DNA of 64,000 nucleotides. Origin: Algoriphagus boseongensis. Its GTDB lineage: Bacteria > Bacteroidota > Bacteroidia > Cytophagales > Cyclobacteriaceae. Below, in pieces: positions 45,959 through 54,546 of this stretch. The position numbers and the translations under genes are program-made. The first letter of the stretch is position 1. Each line of letters opens with the position of its first letter. The notes below the pieces were generated by a model. The model was not told the origin of the DNA and did not search any database. It worked only from the letters and a program-made list of their open reading frames with translations. The DNA lies in assembly GCF_004362805.1 (NCBI RefSeq), contig NZ_SNYF01000006.1, forward strand, positions 62,001 to 126,000. Reading direction: 5' to 3'.

Positions 45959-45985
45959 CCAAAGGCGCTCAAAAGGCGCCTTTGG
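45959..45985 (+). terminator. Hairpin after lysA
   Basis: A perfect 10-bp stem, CCAAAGGCGC (45959-45968) / GCGCCTTTGG (45976-45985), starting just after the lysA stop. It lacks a long T-run, so it may be a weak or Rho-assisted terminator. Confidence 0.55.
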
Positions 45986-46120
45986 TATAATTATTGAGTT
46001 TAAGAGAGTTAATTGTTATGAATTCAAGTCGGTTTTCGACAAAACAAAAGATTGCTCACCCAATCCTAAGCCCTTGATGTTAAATTGTCAAAAATCAAAT
46101 TCAGGTTAAGTTATTGGTAA

Positions 46121-46128
46121 TAACTTTG
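46121..46128 (+). promoter_or_regulatory. TAnnTTTG -7 box of first porP/sprF gene
   Basis: TAACTTTG, 19 bases before the ATG at 46148. An exact -7 match; the -33 element is unclear. Confidence 0.45.
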
Positions 46129-46147
46129 TTACTTGTTGGGAGTAGTT

Positions 46148-47188
46148 ATGCTTAGGAAGGTATTAGGGTGTATAGTGATGATAGCTTGGATTTTGAAATT
46201 GAACGTTTCAAAATCCCAGGATGTCCAGTATTCCCAATTTTACGCTGCACCTATGTATTTAAATCCTGCCCTGACAGGTGCAAGTGAGTTAACCCGTGTA
46301 GGAGTAAACTACAGAAATCAATGGCCTGGCCTAGACCATAGCTTCAATTCCTACTCTGCTTACATAGACCATTACATTTTTGACTACAACAGTGGTATTG
46401 GATTAATTTTTAATGGCAATCAAGAAACCCTAGCCAATCTTTCCACGAATGAAATTGGACTTAGCTATTCCTATCGACTTCAATTAAGTCAAAATCTATT
46501 TTTCAGGATAGGTGGGCAAGTAAGCTATATGCAGCGGGATGCTTTCTTCTCCGATCTGGTATTCGGATCTATGATTGACATTGTAAATGGAACGGTAGGA
46601 GGTATTACAGATGAGCTCAATGGTATTCCATTAGATAGTAAGCATTCTTTTGTTGATTATGCAGTAGGAGGATTGTTCTACACAGACAAATTTTGGATCG
46701 GAGGATCTGCACATCACCTAACCGAGCCAAATATTTCATTTGTAGACGATCAAACTAGTGTGCTCCCCATGAAGGTTTCTTTCCAAGGAGGATATAAAAT
46801 GAATTTATCCTCAGGAGGCAGAGATTACTTTACCCATATTGGACAAGAACGGTCCCTTTCCTTTGCATTCAACTACAAACAGCAGGATCCATTTAACCAA
46901 CTCGACTTGGGAGCACAGCTATTCCTACAGCCTTTGGTCTTGGGAATTTGGTATAGAGGTCTTCCAACAAAGAACAATTTGCCTAACAATGAAGCTGTCA
47001 TAGGCTTGGTTGGAGTTTCTTTAGAAAGTGGTTTGGATATCGGTTACTCTTACGATGTGACTGTATCCAAATTAGGCCAAAAAAACAGCGGAGGAGCACA
47101 TGAAATATCGATTAGATACACTTTTTTGTGGGGTGATCCTCGTTCCAGGAACCAAAGATCAAGGGTAATTCCTTGTTTTAAGTACTGA
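46148..47188 (+). CDS. PorP/SprF-family type IX secretion protein (copy 1)
   Basis: A 346-residue outer-membrane protein of the PorP/SprF family. It has a signal peptide and the family start QDVQYSQFYAAPMYLNPALTGA, then VNYRNQWPGL. Members form beta-barrels that bind the C-terminal domain of type B type IX secretion substrates and hold them on the surface. Here it is followed by a large SprB-repeat protein and a second copy. I chose the ATG at 46148; an upstream TTG at 46133 is possible. The C-terminal SVIPCFKY-like ending resembles that of copy 2. Confidence 0.92.
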   Translation: MLRKVLGCIVMIAWILKLNVSKSQDVQYSQFYAAPMYLNPALTGASELTRVGVNYRNQWPGLDHSFNSYSAYIDHYIFDYNSGIGLIFNGNQETLANLSTNEIGLSYSYRLQLSQNLFFRIGGQVSYMQRDAFFSDLVFGSMIDIVNGTVGGITDELNGIPLDSKHSFVDYAVGGLFYTDKFWIGGSAHHLTEPNISFVDDQTSVLPMKVSFQGGYKMNLSSGGRDYFTHIGQERSLSFAFNYKQQDPFNQLDLGAQLFLQPLVLGIWYRGLPTKNNLPNNEAVIGLVGVSLESGLDIGYSYDVTVSKLGQKNSGGAHEISIRYTFLWGDPRSRNQRSRVIPCFKY

Positions 47189-47247
47189 TTTTTGCTCGAA
47201 AACGACTACTTCCAGAAAAAATTTTGAAAAATTTCAAATTTTTTTTC

Positions 47248-47271
47248 AAGGCCTGAAATTCAGGCCTTTTT
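47248..47271 (+). terminator. Terminator after first porP/sprF gene
   Basis: Stem AAGGCCTGA (47248-47256) / TCAGGCCTT (47260-47268) with a short AAT loop, then T's. It separates copy 1 from the adhesin gene, which therefore needs its own promoter. Confidence 0.8.
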
Positions 47272-47550
47272 CATTTCATATCCTGAAAAAAGCAGGACCT
47301 AAACATTTTTTTCAAGCTTGATACAATTTCAAGAAAAATTAGACTTTTCGAAGACAACTACTTCTTCATTGCCCACCTCCAATTCTCTTGCATTTTAGAA
47401 TTATTTGAGTCTTATTTCATCAAAATGTGTCTTTTGTAGAATATCATTTTGCTGTATGTGCAATACAAAAAATAATATTCTAAAATATAAAATACACAAA
47501 AGGAATATTATAAGGCAAAAAACACCACTTGAAAATATATATAAGAGGAA
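47272..47550 (+). promoter_or_regulatory. AT-rich leader upstream of the adhesin gene with nested inverted repeats
   Basis: No gene is seen in this ~280-base AT-rich stretch. Two nested inverted repeats occur: TAGAATAT (47438-47445) with ATATTCTA (47476-47483), and TGTAT (47454-47458) with ATACA (47464-47468) between them. They could fold into one stem-loop, or bind a regulator, about 70 bases before the adhesin start. Confidence 0.4.
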
Positions 47551-49635
47551 ATGAATAGAATCTTATTTACATATATAAGATTAGGATTAGTACTACTAGC
47601 GATGGTAGTATGTCCGTCTATTTCATATTCTCAATATGCCTTTAATATACCTTCTAGGGAGACAAGTAGAGTTATTGAATACAATAGTATATGGGTTGAA
47701 GTAAGTGGTAAACTTGCTCTTTGCTCGCATAGCGAAAAAGGAAACATCAATCTAACTGTTGGAGGGGGAAAAGCCCCTTACACTTTTAAGTGGAATACTT
47801 TAGAAACCTCTCAAAACAGAACCAACCTAAATGCTGGAACTTATACGGTTTGGATCACTGATTCAGAAGGAAAAGTACATGAACAAAAAATCGTAATCCA
47901 GCCTCCTTTTCCTCTTATCCTAAATCCTGTTGTTAAGAAAGATGCCACCTGTGGTTCCGGCGCAGATGGATATGCAAAGATTTCTGTTAAAATCGGTCGA
48001 AACGATTACGAACCAAACAGCCCTGACTATCAAGTAACCTGGAGCAATGGACTTAAAAATGTTTGGGAAGCAGATAACCTAGAACCGGGAGTTTACACTG
48101 TAACTGTCGCAGATAAATACAACTGCGACACTAGCGTCTCTTTTGAAATCAAGTCTGCCTCAGAAGGTATCCAGGTTTCAAAAACAATTGAAAATATTTC
48201 CTGTAGCTCAGATTCCAATGGTAAAATCTCCCTTAACGTAACAGGTGGCCAACCTCCTTATACCTATAAGTGGAATACCGGAGCTACAACAAAGGACCTT
48301 TCCAACTTATCGGCCGGAACTTACCAAGTACAAATTCAAGATAGCAAAGGTTGCTCTTTTCAATCAGCCTATACTATCTCAGCCTCTTCAACAATTACTC
48401 TTTCTGAAACAATTCTTCAGCCTTCATGCCAAGGAAATTCAAATGGAGAAATTAAGGTAAATGTTAGCGGAGGAAAAGCTCCATACACCTACCTATGGAA
48501 TACCGGTGAAACAACTGCTTCTGCAAAAAATCTGGGCTCTGGTACTTTTTCAGTAAAAATCACAGACGCCTCCGGTTGCCAGGTTGAAAAGCAGTTTTCA
48601 CTAACAAACGAATCCAACCTTCAAATCGAAATTTTGGATAATCGTCCAGTTTCTTGTTCAGGAAATGCTGATGGAGGTATTTCTCTAGGAGTAAAAGGAG
48701 CAAAAGGAAAAATCAAAGTAAGCTGGACAGATAGTCCTTCAGACCAATTGCAAAGAAAAGATCTTAAGGCTGGAGTTTATACAGTTTTAGTTTCCGATGA
48801 AAGTGGATGTTCAGTAAGCAAAACCATTGAGGTAGTAGAAACCCAGTCTCTTACTGCAAGAATTGAATCAGCCTTGGACGTGGATTGTGCTGAAGGCACC
48901 GTGGAAGGAGTCGCATGGGTGTCTATCCAAGGAGGCAAAGAACCTTATCAAATTACTTGGAGCACAGGTTCTGAAAACTCCAGAGAAATCTCCTTCAATA
49001 AATCAGGGACTTTAAAAGTCACTGTAAAGGATGCATTGGGTTGCGTTACTGAAACAGAAACCAAGGTTGATTTCCCTAATACCAATACTCAGGGTTCAAG
49101 ATTGGATTTTCAATATCGAAAATTGTCCATAAGCAGCGAACCTGAGGTCCAAGTGAAGGAGGAGATCGTTTTTGAAAGTGAAATAGCTCCGGAATTCATT
49201 GCCTGGGAATGGAATTTCGGAGATGGCCAAAAGTCATCAGACAAAGATCCAATCCACATTTTCGAAAAGCCAGGAACTTATGAGGTGAGCTTGACCGGCT
49301 TCGATATGCTTGGTTGCTCCTCCATTGAAAAGAACACCATCAATGTCCTTGCTCCTACCGAGATGCTGGTTATCCCTAATGCATTTTCTCCAAATGGTGA
49401 CGGACTCAATGACACTTTCATTCCAAAACTTAGAGGGATTTCATCCTTCACCCTTGAGGTATTCAATACCTGGGGAGAAAAACTATTCACCACTACAAGT
49501 TTAGAAAGTAAAGGCTGGGATGGCACTTACAAAGGCCAATTATCCCTTCCCGGCAATTATTTATACAAAATCAGCTTTATCACCCCCGACGGAATCAGCC
49601 AAACGAAAACCGGCGGAATAACCCTAATCCGATAA
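47551..49635 (+). CDS. SprB-repeat surface adhesin with PKD and type B T9SS C-terminal domain
   Basis: A 694-residue secreted protein. A signal peptide (about 1-28) is followed by six SprB-type repeats of roughly 75 residues (about 50-515), each with the GGxxPYxxxW, xNLxAGTYxVxVxDxxGC pattern. Then comes a PKD domain (WNFGDGQKSSDKDP .. FEKPGTYEVSLTG) and a gliding-motility-type C-terminal domain (IPNAFSPNGDGLNDTF to the end), the signal for type IX secretion. It is far smaller than F. johnsoniae SprB but of the same architecture, and may act as a surface adhesin or gliding filament component. Copies of porP/sprF flank it on both sides. Confidence 0.92.
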   Translation: MNRILFTYIRLGLVLLAMVVCPSISYSQYAFNIPSRETSRVIEYNSIWVEVSGKLALCSHSEKGNINLTVGGGKAPYTFKWNTLETSQNRTNLNAGTYTVWITDSEGKVHEQKIVIQPPFPLILNPVVKKDATCGSGADGYAKISVKIGRNDYEPNSPDYQVTWSNGLKNVWEADNLEPGVYTVTVADKYNCDTSVSFEIKSASEGIQVSKTIENISCSSDSNGKISLNVTGGQPPYTYKWNTGATTKDLSNLSAGTYQVQIQDSKGCSFQSAYTISASSTITLSETILQPSCQGNSNGEIKVNVSGGKAPYTYLWNTGETTASAKNLGSGTFSVKITDASGCQVEKQFSLTNESNLQIEILDNRPVSCSGNADGGISLGVKGAKGKIKVSWTDSPSDQLQRKDLKAGVYTVLVSDESGCSVSKTIEVVETQSLTARIESALDVDCAEGTVEGVAWVSIQGGKEPYQITWSTGSENSREISFNKSGTLKVTVKDALGCVTETETKVDFPNTNTQGSRLDFQYRKLSISSEPEVQVKEEIVFESEIAPEFIAWEWNFGDGQKSSDKDPIHIFEKPGTYEVSLTGFDMLGCSSIEKNTINVLAPTEMLVIPNAFSPNGDGLNDTFIPKLRGISSFTLEVFNTWGEKLFTTTSLESKGWDGTYKGQLSLPGNYLYKISFITPDGISQTKTGGITLIR

Positions 49636-49639
49636 GTAT

Positions 49640-50668
49640 ATGAAAAAAACATTTACACTTATCTTACTACTATCCATGTATTGGGCCAATGTAACCGCTC
49701 AAGACGTGCAATACTCTCAGTTTTACGCTAATCCACTGTATTTGAATCCAGCATTGACAGGAGCTTCTGAGGGCACCAGCATGGGAGTAAATTACCGAAA
49801 TCAATGGCCAGGTTTGGAGCAAAGTTTTGTTTCCTATTCTGCTCATGTGGACCACTACTTCTTTGGAGCAAAAAGCGGAGTAGGATTGATTTTCAACCGT
49901 GCCGAGCAAAGCATGGCCAACCTGAGTGTCTCTGAAATCGGCTTGACCTATGCTTATCGAGCTCGATTAGGATTCCGCTCATTCTTAAGAATCGGTGGAC
50001 AGGTGAGCTACATGGACCGAGATGCATTCTTTGGAAACTTGGTCTTTGGTAGTCAAATTGATGACCAAACAGGAGCAATTGGAAGTGTTTCTGGAGAAAA
50101 TTTAGGCGCAGATGCCCGTCATCAATTTGTCGACTACAGCGTAGGAGCACTTTACAACAATGACAACTTCTGGTTTGGGTTTTCTGCTCACCATATCACC
50201 CAACCGAATATCTCCTTCCTTGACGGACAATTCTCCAAACTCCCTGCAAAATTCTCTGCACACGGTGGATACAAGATCGACCTTTCAGGTGCTGGAGCAA
50301 AGAACTTCCTGAATCGTAGCACAGGAAACCGCGAATTGACTTTTGCCTTCAATTACAAAAATCAAGCTCCATTTCAGCAATTGGATTTGGGTGCACAGGT
50401 GAATCTTCAGCCTTTGGTTCTAGGGGTTTGGTATAGAGGAATTCCTGTATCAGGTGAATCTTCCTTTAATAATGAATCCATTATTGCTCTTGTTGGGATT
50501 GCATTAGGCTCAGGCTTAAGCATAGGCTATAGTCACGACTTCACTCTTTCTTCCCTTGGAAACGCCAATACAGGTGGAGCTCATGAAATCAGTTTACGCT
50601 ATAGCTTCTTAGCGACCTCATCCAAAGGTGTCGGAAGAAAATCCTCCATGCCTTGCTTTAAGTATTGA
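49640..50668 (+). CDS. PorP/SprF-family type IX secretion protein (copy 2)
   Basis: A 342-residue paralogue of the copy at 46148, with a clear signal peptide (MKKTFTLILLLSMYWANVTAQ) and the same QDVQYSQFYANPLYLNPALTGA start and GVNYRNQWPGL stretch. It begins 4 bases after the adhesin stop, so the two are co-transcribed, and it is probably the dedicated outer-membrane anchor of that adhesin. A terminator follows, whose T-run touches the photolyase start codon. Confidence 0.93.
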   Translation: MKKTFTLILLLSMYWANVTAQDVQYSQFYANPLYLNPALTGASEGTSMGVNYRNQWPGLEQSFVSYSAHVDHYFFGAKSGVGLIFNRAEQSMANLSVSEIGLTYAYRARLGFRSFLRIGGQVSYMDRDAFFGNLVFGSQIDDQTGAIGSVSGENLGADARHQFVDYSVGALYNNDNFWFGFSAHHITQPNISFLDGQFSKLPAKFSAHGGYKIDLSGAGAKNFLNRSTGNRELTFAFNYKNQAPFQQLDLGAQVNLQPLVLGVWYRGIPVSGESSFNNESIIALVGIALGSGLSIGYSHDFTLSSLGNANTGGAHEISLRYSFLATSSKGVGRKSSMPCFKY

Positions 50669-50690
50669 TTTTTTAAACAATGTTTGGTGA

Positions 50691-50723
50691 AAAGGGCTTT
50701 CAGTTAATGAAAGTCCTTTTTTT
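50691..50723 (+). terminator. Terminator after second porP/sprF gene, abutting photolyase start
   Basis: Stem AAAGGGCTTTCA / TGAAAGTCCTTT (one G-T wobble) with a GTTAA loop, followed by seven T that end immediately before the ATG of the photolyase gene. Confidence 0.75.
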
Positions 50724-52253
50724 ATGTCCAAAACCCTTCGGCTAATTCTTGGCGACCAGCTCAATTCAAAGCATAGCTGGTTCACAGAAATCGACCCAAA
50801 TGTCACTTACTTGATGATGGAAATGCGTCAGGAAACTGATTACGTAACCCATCATATCCAAAAGGTGGTTGGCTTCTTTTTGGCAATGAGGACTTTTGCC
50901 AAAGAGCTCAAATCCTCCGGACATCAAGTCATTTATTATCAACTCGACAACTCAGAAAACAAGCAGAATCTAAAAGACCAGCTCAGCTATTTAATCCAAA
51001 AAGAGAATTTCACCCAATTCGAATACCTCCTCCCGGATGAGTATAGACTTGACCAAATGCTTCAGGAAATCTGTGATAAACTATTCATATCCTCTCGCGC
51101 GATTGACACCGAGCACTTCCTGACCGATCGGAATTTCCTCCAGGATTTTTTCAAAGGGAAAAAGAACTACCTCATGGAAACCTTCTATCGGGAAATGCGC
51201 AAAAAATACGATATCCTCATGGATGGGAAGGAGCCAATGACGGGACAATGGAATTATGATCAAGACAATCGCCAAGCCCTGAAGGATAAAAAACTGCTCC
51301 GAAAGGCAAAAATTCATCCTAAGGATGCGACAGAAATCGCTGAAATGCTGAAAAACTCCGGTGTCAAAACTATCGGAACTCTGGACACAGAAAATTTCCC
51401 CTGGCCCATTTCCCGAGCCGAAAGTCTAGAAATCTTGGACTATTTCTGTGATCATCTCCTTCCAAATTTTGGAACTTATCAAGATGCATTAACCACCTGG
51501 GATCCTTATTTATTTCATTCCCGACTCAGCTTCTCTCTGAACACAAAGTTGATCAGTCCACTTGAGGTCGTCCAAAAAGTAGAAGCTTACTGGAAGGCGC
51601 ATCAGGACCAAATTTCTATCGCCCAAGTGGAAGGATTTATCCGACAGATCATCGGCTGGAGAGAGTATATGCGGGGAATTTACTGGGCGAAAATGCCCGA
51701 TTTCGCCCAATTGAATTTCTTCGATCATGAGCGAAAACTACCCGATTGGTTTTGGACAGGAAAGACCAAAATGAATTGCCTGAGCCAGTCTATTGGACAA
51801 TCTATAGATCATGCCTATGCACACCATATCCAGCGTTTGATGGTGACGGGAAATTTTGCGCTCTTGGCAGGAATTAATCCCGATGAGGTTGACCAATGGT
51901 ACCTCGGCATCTACATCGATGCGATCGAATGGGTGGAAATCACCAATACCCGGGGGATGAGTCAGTTTGCAGACGGAGGGATTGTGGGAACCAAGCCCTA
52001 TGTATCCTCCGCCAATTACATCAAAAAGCAGGGGAATTATTGCGATCACTGCGCCTATGATCACAAAGAAAAATTGGGAGCTAAAGCTTGTCCTTTCAAC
52101 AGCCTGTACTGGCATTTTTATGCTCGCAACCGGGAGAAACTCGAGAAAAACCCCCGAATAGGCATGATGTACCGCACTTGGGATAAGATGGGAAATAAGC
52201 AGGAGATTTTGGATCAGGCGGAATCCTACTTGGATCGATTAGATGAACTCTAA
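50724..52253 (+). CDS. FeS-BCP/PhrB-type photolyase-cryptochrome
   Basis: A 509-residue member of the deoxyribodipyrimidine photolyase-related family, a (6-4) photolyase type found in bacteria. The N-terminus LRLILGDQLNSKHSWF and the RQIIGWREYMRG and MVTGNFALLAGINPDEV stretches are typical. The four iron-sulfur ligands are Cys352, Cys440, Cys443 and Cys456; the spacing equals the Agrobacterium PhrB cysteines (350, 438, 441, 454) shifted by two. It should repair UV damage with blue light, using FAD and a [4Fe-4S] cluster. Stop overlaps the convergent porin gene by 4 bases. Confidence 0.93.
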   Translation: MSKTLRLILGDQLNSKHSWFTEIDPNVTYLMMEMRQETDYVTHHIQKVVGFFLAMRTFAKELKSSGHQVIYYQLDNSENKQNLKDQLSYLIQKENFTQFEYLLPDEYRLDQMLQEICDKLFISSRAIDTEHFLTDRNFLQDFFKGKKNYLMETFYREMRKKYDILMDGKEPMTGQWNYDQDNRQALKDKKLLRKAKIHPKDATEIAEMLKNSGVKTIGTLDTENFPWPISRAESLEILDYFCDHLLPNFGTYQDALTTWDPYLFHSRLSFSLNTKLISPLEVVQKVEAYWKAHQDQISIAQVEGFIRQIIGWREYMRGIYWAKMPDFAQLNFFDHERKLPDWFWTGKTKMNCLSQSIGQSIDHAYAHHIQRLMVTGNFALLAGINPDEVDQWYLGIYIDAIEWVEITNTRGMSQFADGGIVGTKPYVSSANYIKKQGNYCDHCAYDHKEKLGAKACPFNSLYWHFYARNREKLEKNPRIGMMYRTWDKMGNKQEILDQAESYLDRLDEL

Positions 52254-53359
52254 TTCCAAAAAACCGAGAAAGAGCTTAGGAAAAAAAAGTTGCTGGAAGC
52301 ATTTTGAATCGCGCTAGGATAAAAGGATTGGGGAGAATCCAAATATCTGCCTTCTACTCTCAACAATCCCCAATCTCCGATTTTCTGATCCAGGTTGAGC
52401 GAGACACCACTCGCCTCCAGACCTACTTGCCCATACAGAAACGTAATGCCTTGGAAAGGATCGCTGTAGTGTTCTAAGCGTAGGGCTGAGGAGAATTTTT
52501 CTGAAAAACTGTATTGCGCAAGGAATGCCGCTCCCCACCACGTTTGATTTCCAAGATCCTGATTGACACGCTTACCCACATCTAGGCCGGCGATCAGTTT
52601 CCACCTTTCCCCAACAGAAAACGTCCCATAGAGATTGCTGAAAAAAATACTCGTCCCTGCTTCCAGACTTTGATCTGTTCCTAGAAAAGTACTCCAATTC
52701 CAAAGCGTACGATCGGAGGGAGTATAGGTAGCTTGGGTGCCGAAGGAAGGTTTATTTTTGCCGGGAATTGGTCGGATCCTTTGCCAGCCATTCAGGTAGA
52801 GAAATGCTAAATACCATTTGCCATTGGCCTGCCATCCCAGCTTGGCTCCGGTTTCAAAATAGGGGCTGTTCTCCGCAATCAGCGACCTGGACAGGGTCAA
52901 ATCTTCCTTGGAAACCGCGCTTTCAAAGCCAATGTGAGAAGGAAGAACACCCGCATCCAGCCATAAAGTCTGCTCTTTATCCAAGGCTATTCCCAAATTG
53001 GCCTGATGAATGAACTGAAGTGCTTTTGGTTCATTGGCATAGTTGTCTTCGGGATAGGTCCCGGCATGGATTCCCAAATTTGCTCTAAACCGATCAGCTT
53101 GATACGAACCTGAGACCAAAGCTAAATTAACTGCAGGGCGATTGTGGCGGGTATGATTGTAAAGAAAAGGAAGGCGCTGAGAGCTACTGGGCTCATTGAA
53201 GTCGTAGCCGTAATACAGATTCAAAAATCCGGAGAATTGGAAAGGAGAGGGTTTACGCTCCTCGATTTGAGCTTGGCTTTTGGTACAAAAAAAGACAAAA
53301 GCCGCTCCCCAAAACAAGACTATGCAAAAGTTGGAGAAGCGGCTTTTTTTCATTTGCAT
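52250..53359 (-). CDS. Outer-membrane beta-barrel (porin-like) protein
   Basis: A 369-residue exported protein. The signal peptide (about 1-30) ends in SQAQ; the mature part starts with FQFSGFLNLYYGYDFNEPSSSQ, and its alternating hydrophobic strands and Phe-terminated C-terminus (FLSSFSVFWN) suggest a beta-barrel. It resembles putative porins of the BBP2 type, but the family call is tentative. The PD40 lipoprotein gene ends 7 bases upstream of its start, so the two form a likely operon. It starts at the ATG at 53359 or 53353. Confidence 0.78.
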   Translation of the reverse strand: MQMKKSRFSNFCIVLFWGAAFVFFCTKSQAQIEERKPSPFQFSGFLNLYYGYDFNEPSSSQRLPFLYNHTRHNRPAVNLALVSGSYQADRFRANLGIHAGTYPEDNYANEPKALQFIHQANLGIALDKEQTLWLDAGVLPSHIGFESAVSKEDLTLSRSLIAENSPYFETGAKLGWQANGKWYLAFLYLNGWQRIRPIPGKNKPSFGTQATYTPSDRTLWNWSTFLGTDQSLEAGTSIFFSNLYGTFSVGERWKLIAGLDVGKRVNQDLGNQTWWGAAFLAQYSFSEKFSSALRLEHYSDPFQGITFLYGQVGLEASGVSLNLDQKIGDWGLLRVEGRYLDSPQSFYPSAIQNASSNFFFLSSFSVFWN

Positions 53360-53365
53360 TCTAAT

Positions 53366-54472
53366 TTAATCCCCAATCCACTCTGCTACAAAGAGATTGG
53401 TGTCTCGAGTTCCCCCGTTGTTTCGGTTTGAAGCGAAGACGATGTATTTTCCATTATTGGAGAAAACAGGGAAGGCATCAAATGTGCCGTCATGGGTGAT
53501 TCTTGTCAAGCCTGTTCCGTCCAGATTGATCATAAACAGATTGAAAGGAAAGCCTCTTTCGGTTTGATGATTGGAGGCGAAAATCAACTTTTCTCCGGAA
53601 GGGTGGAAGAAAGGCGCCCAGTTGGCTTTGCCCAAACTGGTGATTTTGCGAATATCCGTTCCGTCAGCATTGGCCACATACAGCTCCATTTGGGTAGGCA
53701 TCACCAAGCCTTCTTTGAGCAAGTCTTTGTATTCTTGTTTTTCCTCCTCAGTCTGTGGACGTGAAGCTCTCCAAACCAATTTGGTTCCATCCGGTGAGAA
53801 AAATGCCCCACCGTCATAGCCCAACTCGGAAGTAATTTGCTTAACGTCTGTGCCATCAATATTCATGGTGTACAACTCCAAATCTCCGGTTCTCATAGAG
53901 GTAAAGATAATTTTATCTCCTTTTGGAGAAACTGTCGCCTCAGCATCATACCCAGGTTCGCTGGTCAATTGATTTAAAATAGTTCCTTCCAAGTCGGCAG
54001 TGAAAATATCGAAGGAGTCATAGATCGGCCAAACGTATTTCCCATCTGTTCTACGCTCAGGAACTGGAGGACAAGCCTCTCCGCCTAGATGAGTGGACGC
54101 GTAGACGAAGGTTTTATCTCCCGGCAAGAAATAGGAGCAAGTTGTTCTGCCCAAGCCGGTGCTGATTTTTTTCGGTGCGTTGTTTTTCAGATCATCCGTC
54201 TGCCAATTGGTATAAAAAATCTGGTCGCATTCATTTCCCCAACCAGAAAAATCAGATTGGAAGACCAGCATAGAGTCATCAAAGGACCAATAAGCTTCCG
54301 CATTGTTTCCTCCAAAGGTAAGTTGCTTGATGTTTTTGAGGTATTTCATCTCCTCGGGATGAAGGAGGAGGGAATCACTTGCCGAGTGAGCTTCTGGTTC
54401 CACGGCTGTTTGCTCCGTTTTTGGACTGCAGGCCGCCGCAAAGCAAAGGGCTACAAAGAGTATTTTTCTCAT
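53366..54472 (-). CDS. PD40/TolB-like beta-propeller lipoprotein
   Basis: A 368-residue lipoprotein with a lipobox (FAAAC, Cys15). The body has several WD40-like PD40 repeats: YDAEATVSPKGDKIIFTSMRTGD, YDGGAFFSPDGTKLVWRA and FPVFSNNGKYIVFASNRN. It resembles the TolB propeller or a surface-associated peptide-binding propeller. It heads an operon with the porin-like gene at 52250 and is divergent from the M28 peptidase, 74 bases away. A role in binding peptides or glycans at the envelope is possible but unproven. Confidence 0.85.
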   Translation of the reverse strand: MRKILFVALCFAAACSPKTEQTAVEPEAHSASDSLLLHPEEMKYLKNIKQLTFGGNNAEAYWSFDDSMLVFQSDFSGWGNECDQIFYTNWQTDDLKNNAPKKISTGLGRTTCSYFLPGDKTFVYASTHLGGEACPPVPERRTDGKYVWPIYDSFDIFTADLEGTILNQLTSEPGYDAEATVSPKGDKIIFTSMRTGDLELYTMNIDGTDVKQITSELGYDGGAFFSPDGTKLVWRASRPQTEEEKQEYKDLLKEGLVMPTQMELYVANADGTDIRKITSLGKANWAPFFHPSGEKLIFASNHQTERGFPFNLFMINLDGTGLTRITHDGTFDAFPVFSNNGKYIVFASNRNNGGTRDTNLFVAEWIGD

Positions 54473-54519
54473 TTTATCAGGTTTACTTCAAGTATTCTTC
54501 GGGCGAAGATACCAATTAT

Positions 54520-54527
54520 TATCTTTG
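54520..54527 (+). promoter_or_regulatory. TAnnTTTG -7 box of the M28 peptidase gene
   Basis: TATCTTTG, 19 bases before the ATG at 54547, in the divergent region shared with the PD40 lipoprotein. This box supports the start at 54547 over the much longer frame that begins at 54379 inside the other gene. Confidence 0.45.
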
Positions 54528-54546
54528 GGCTAAATCTCAAAATGAT

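Noticed and set aside
54379-54546. Longer N-terminus for the M28 peptidase
   Set aside because: The extra region is antisense to the PD40 lipoprotein signal peptide and hides an obvious lipoprotein start at 54547.
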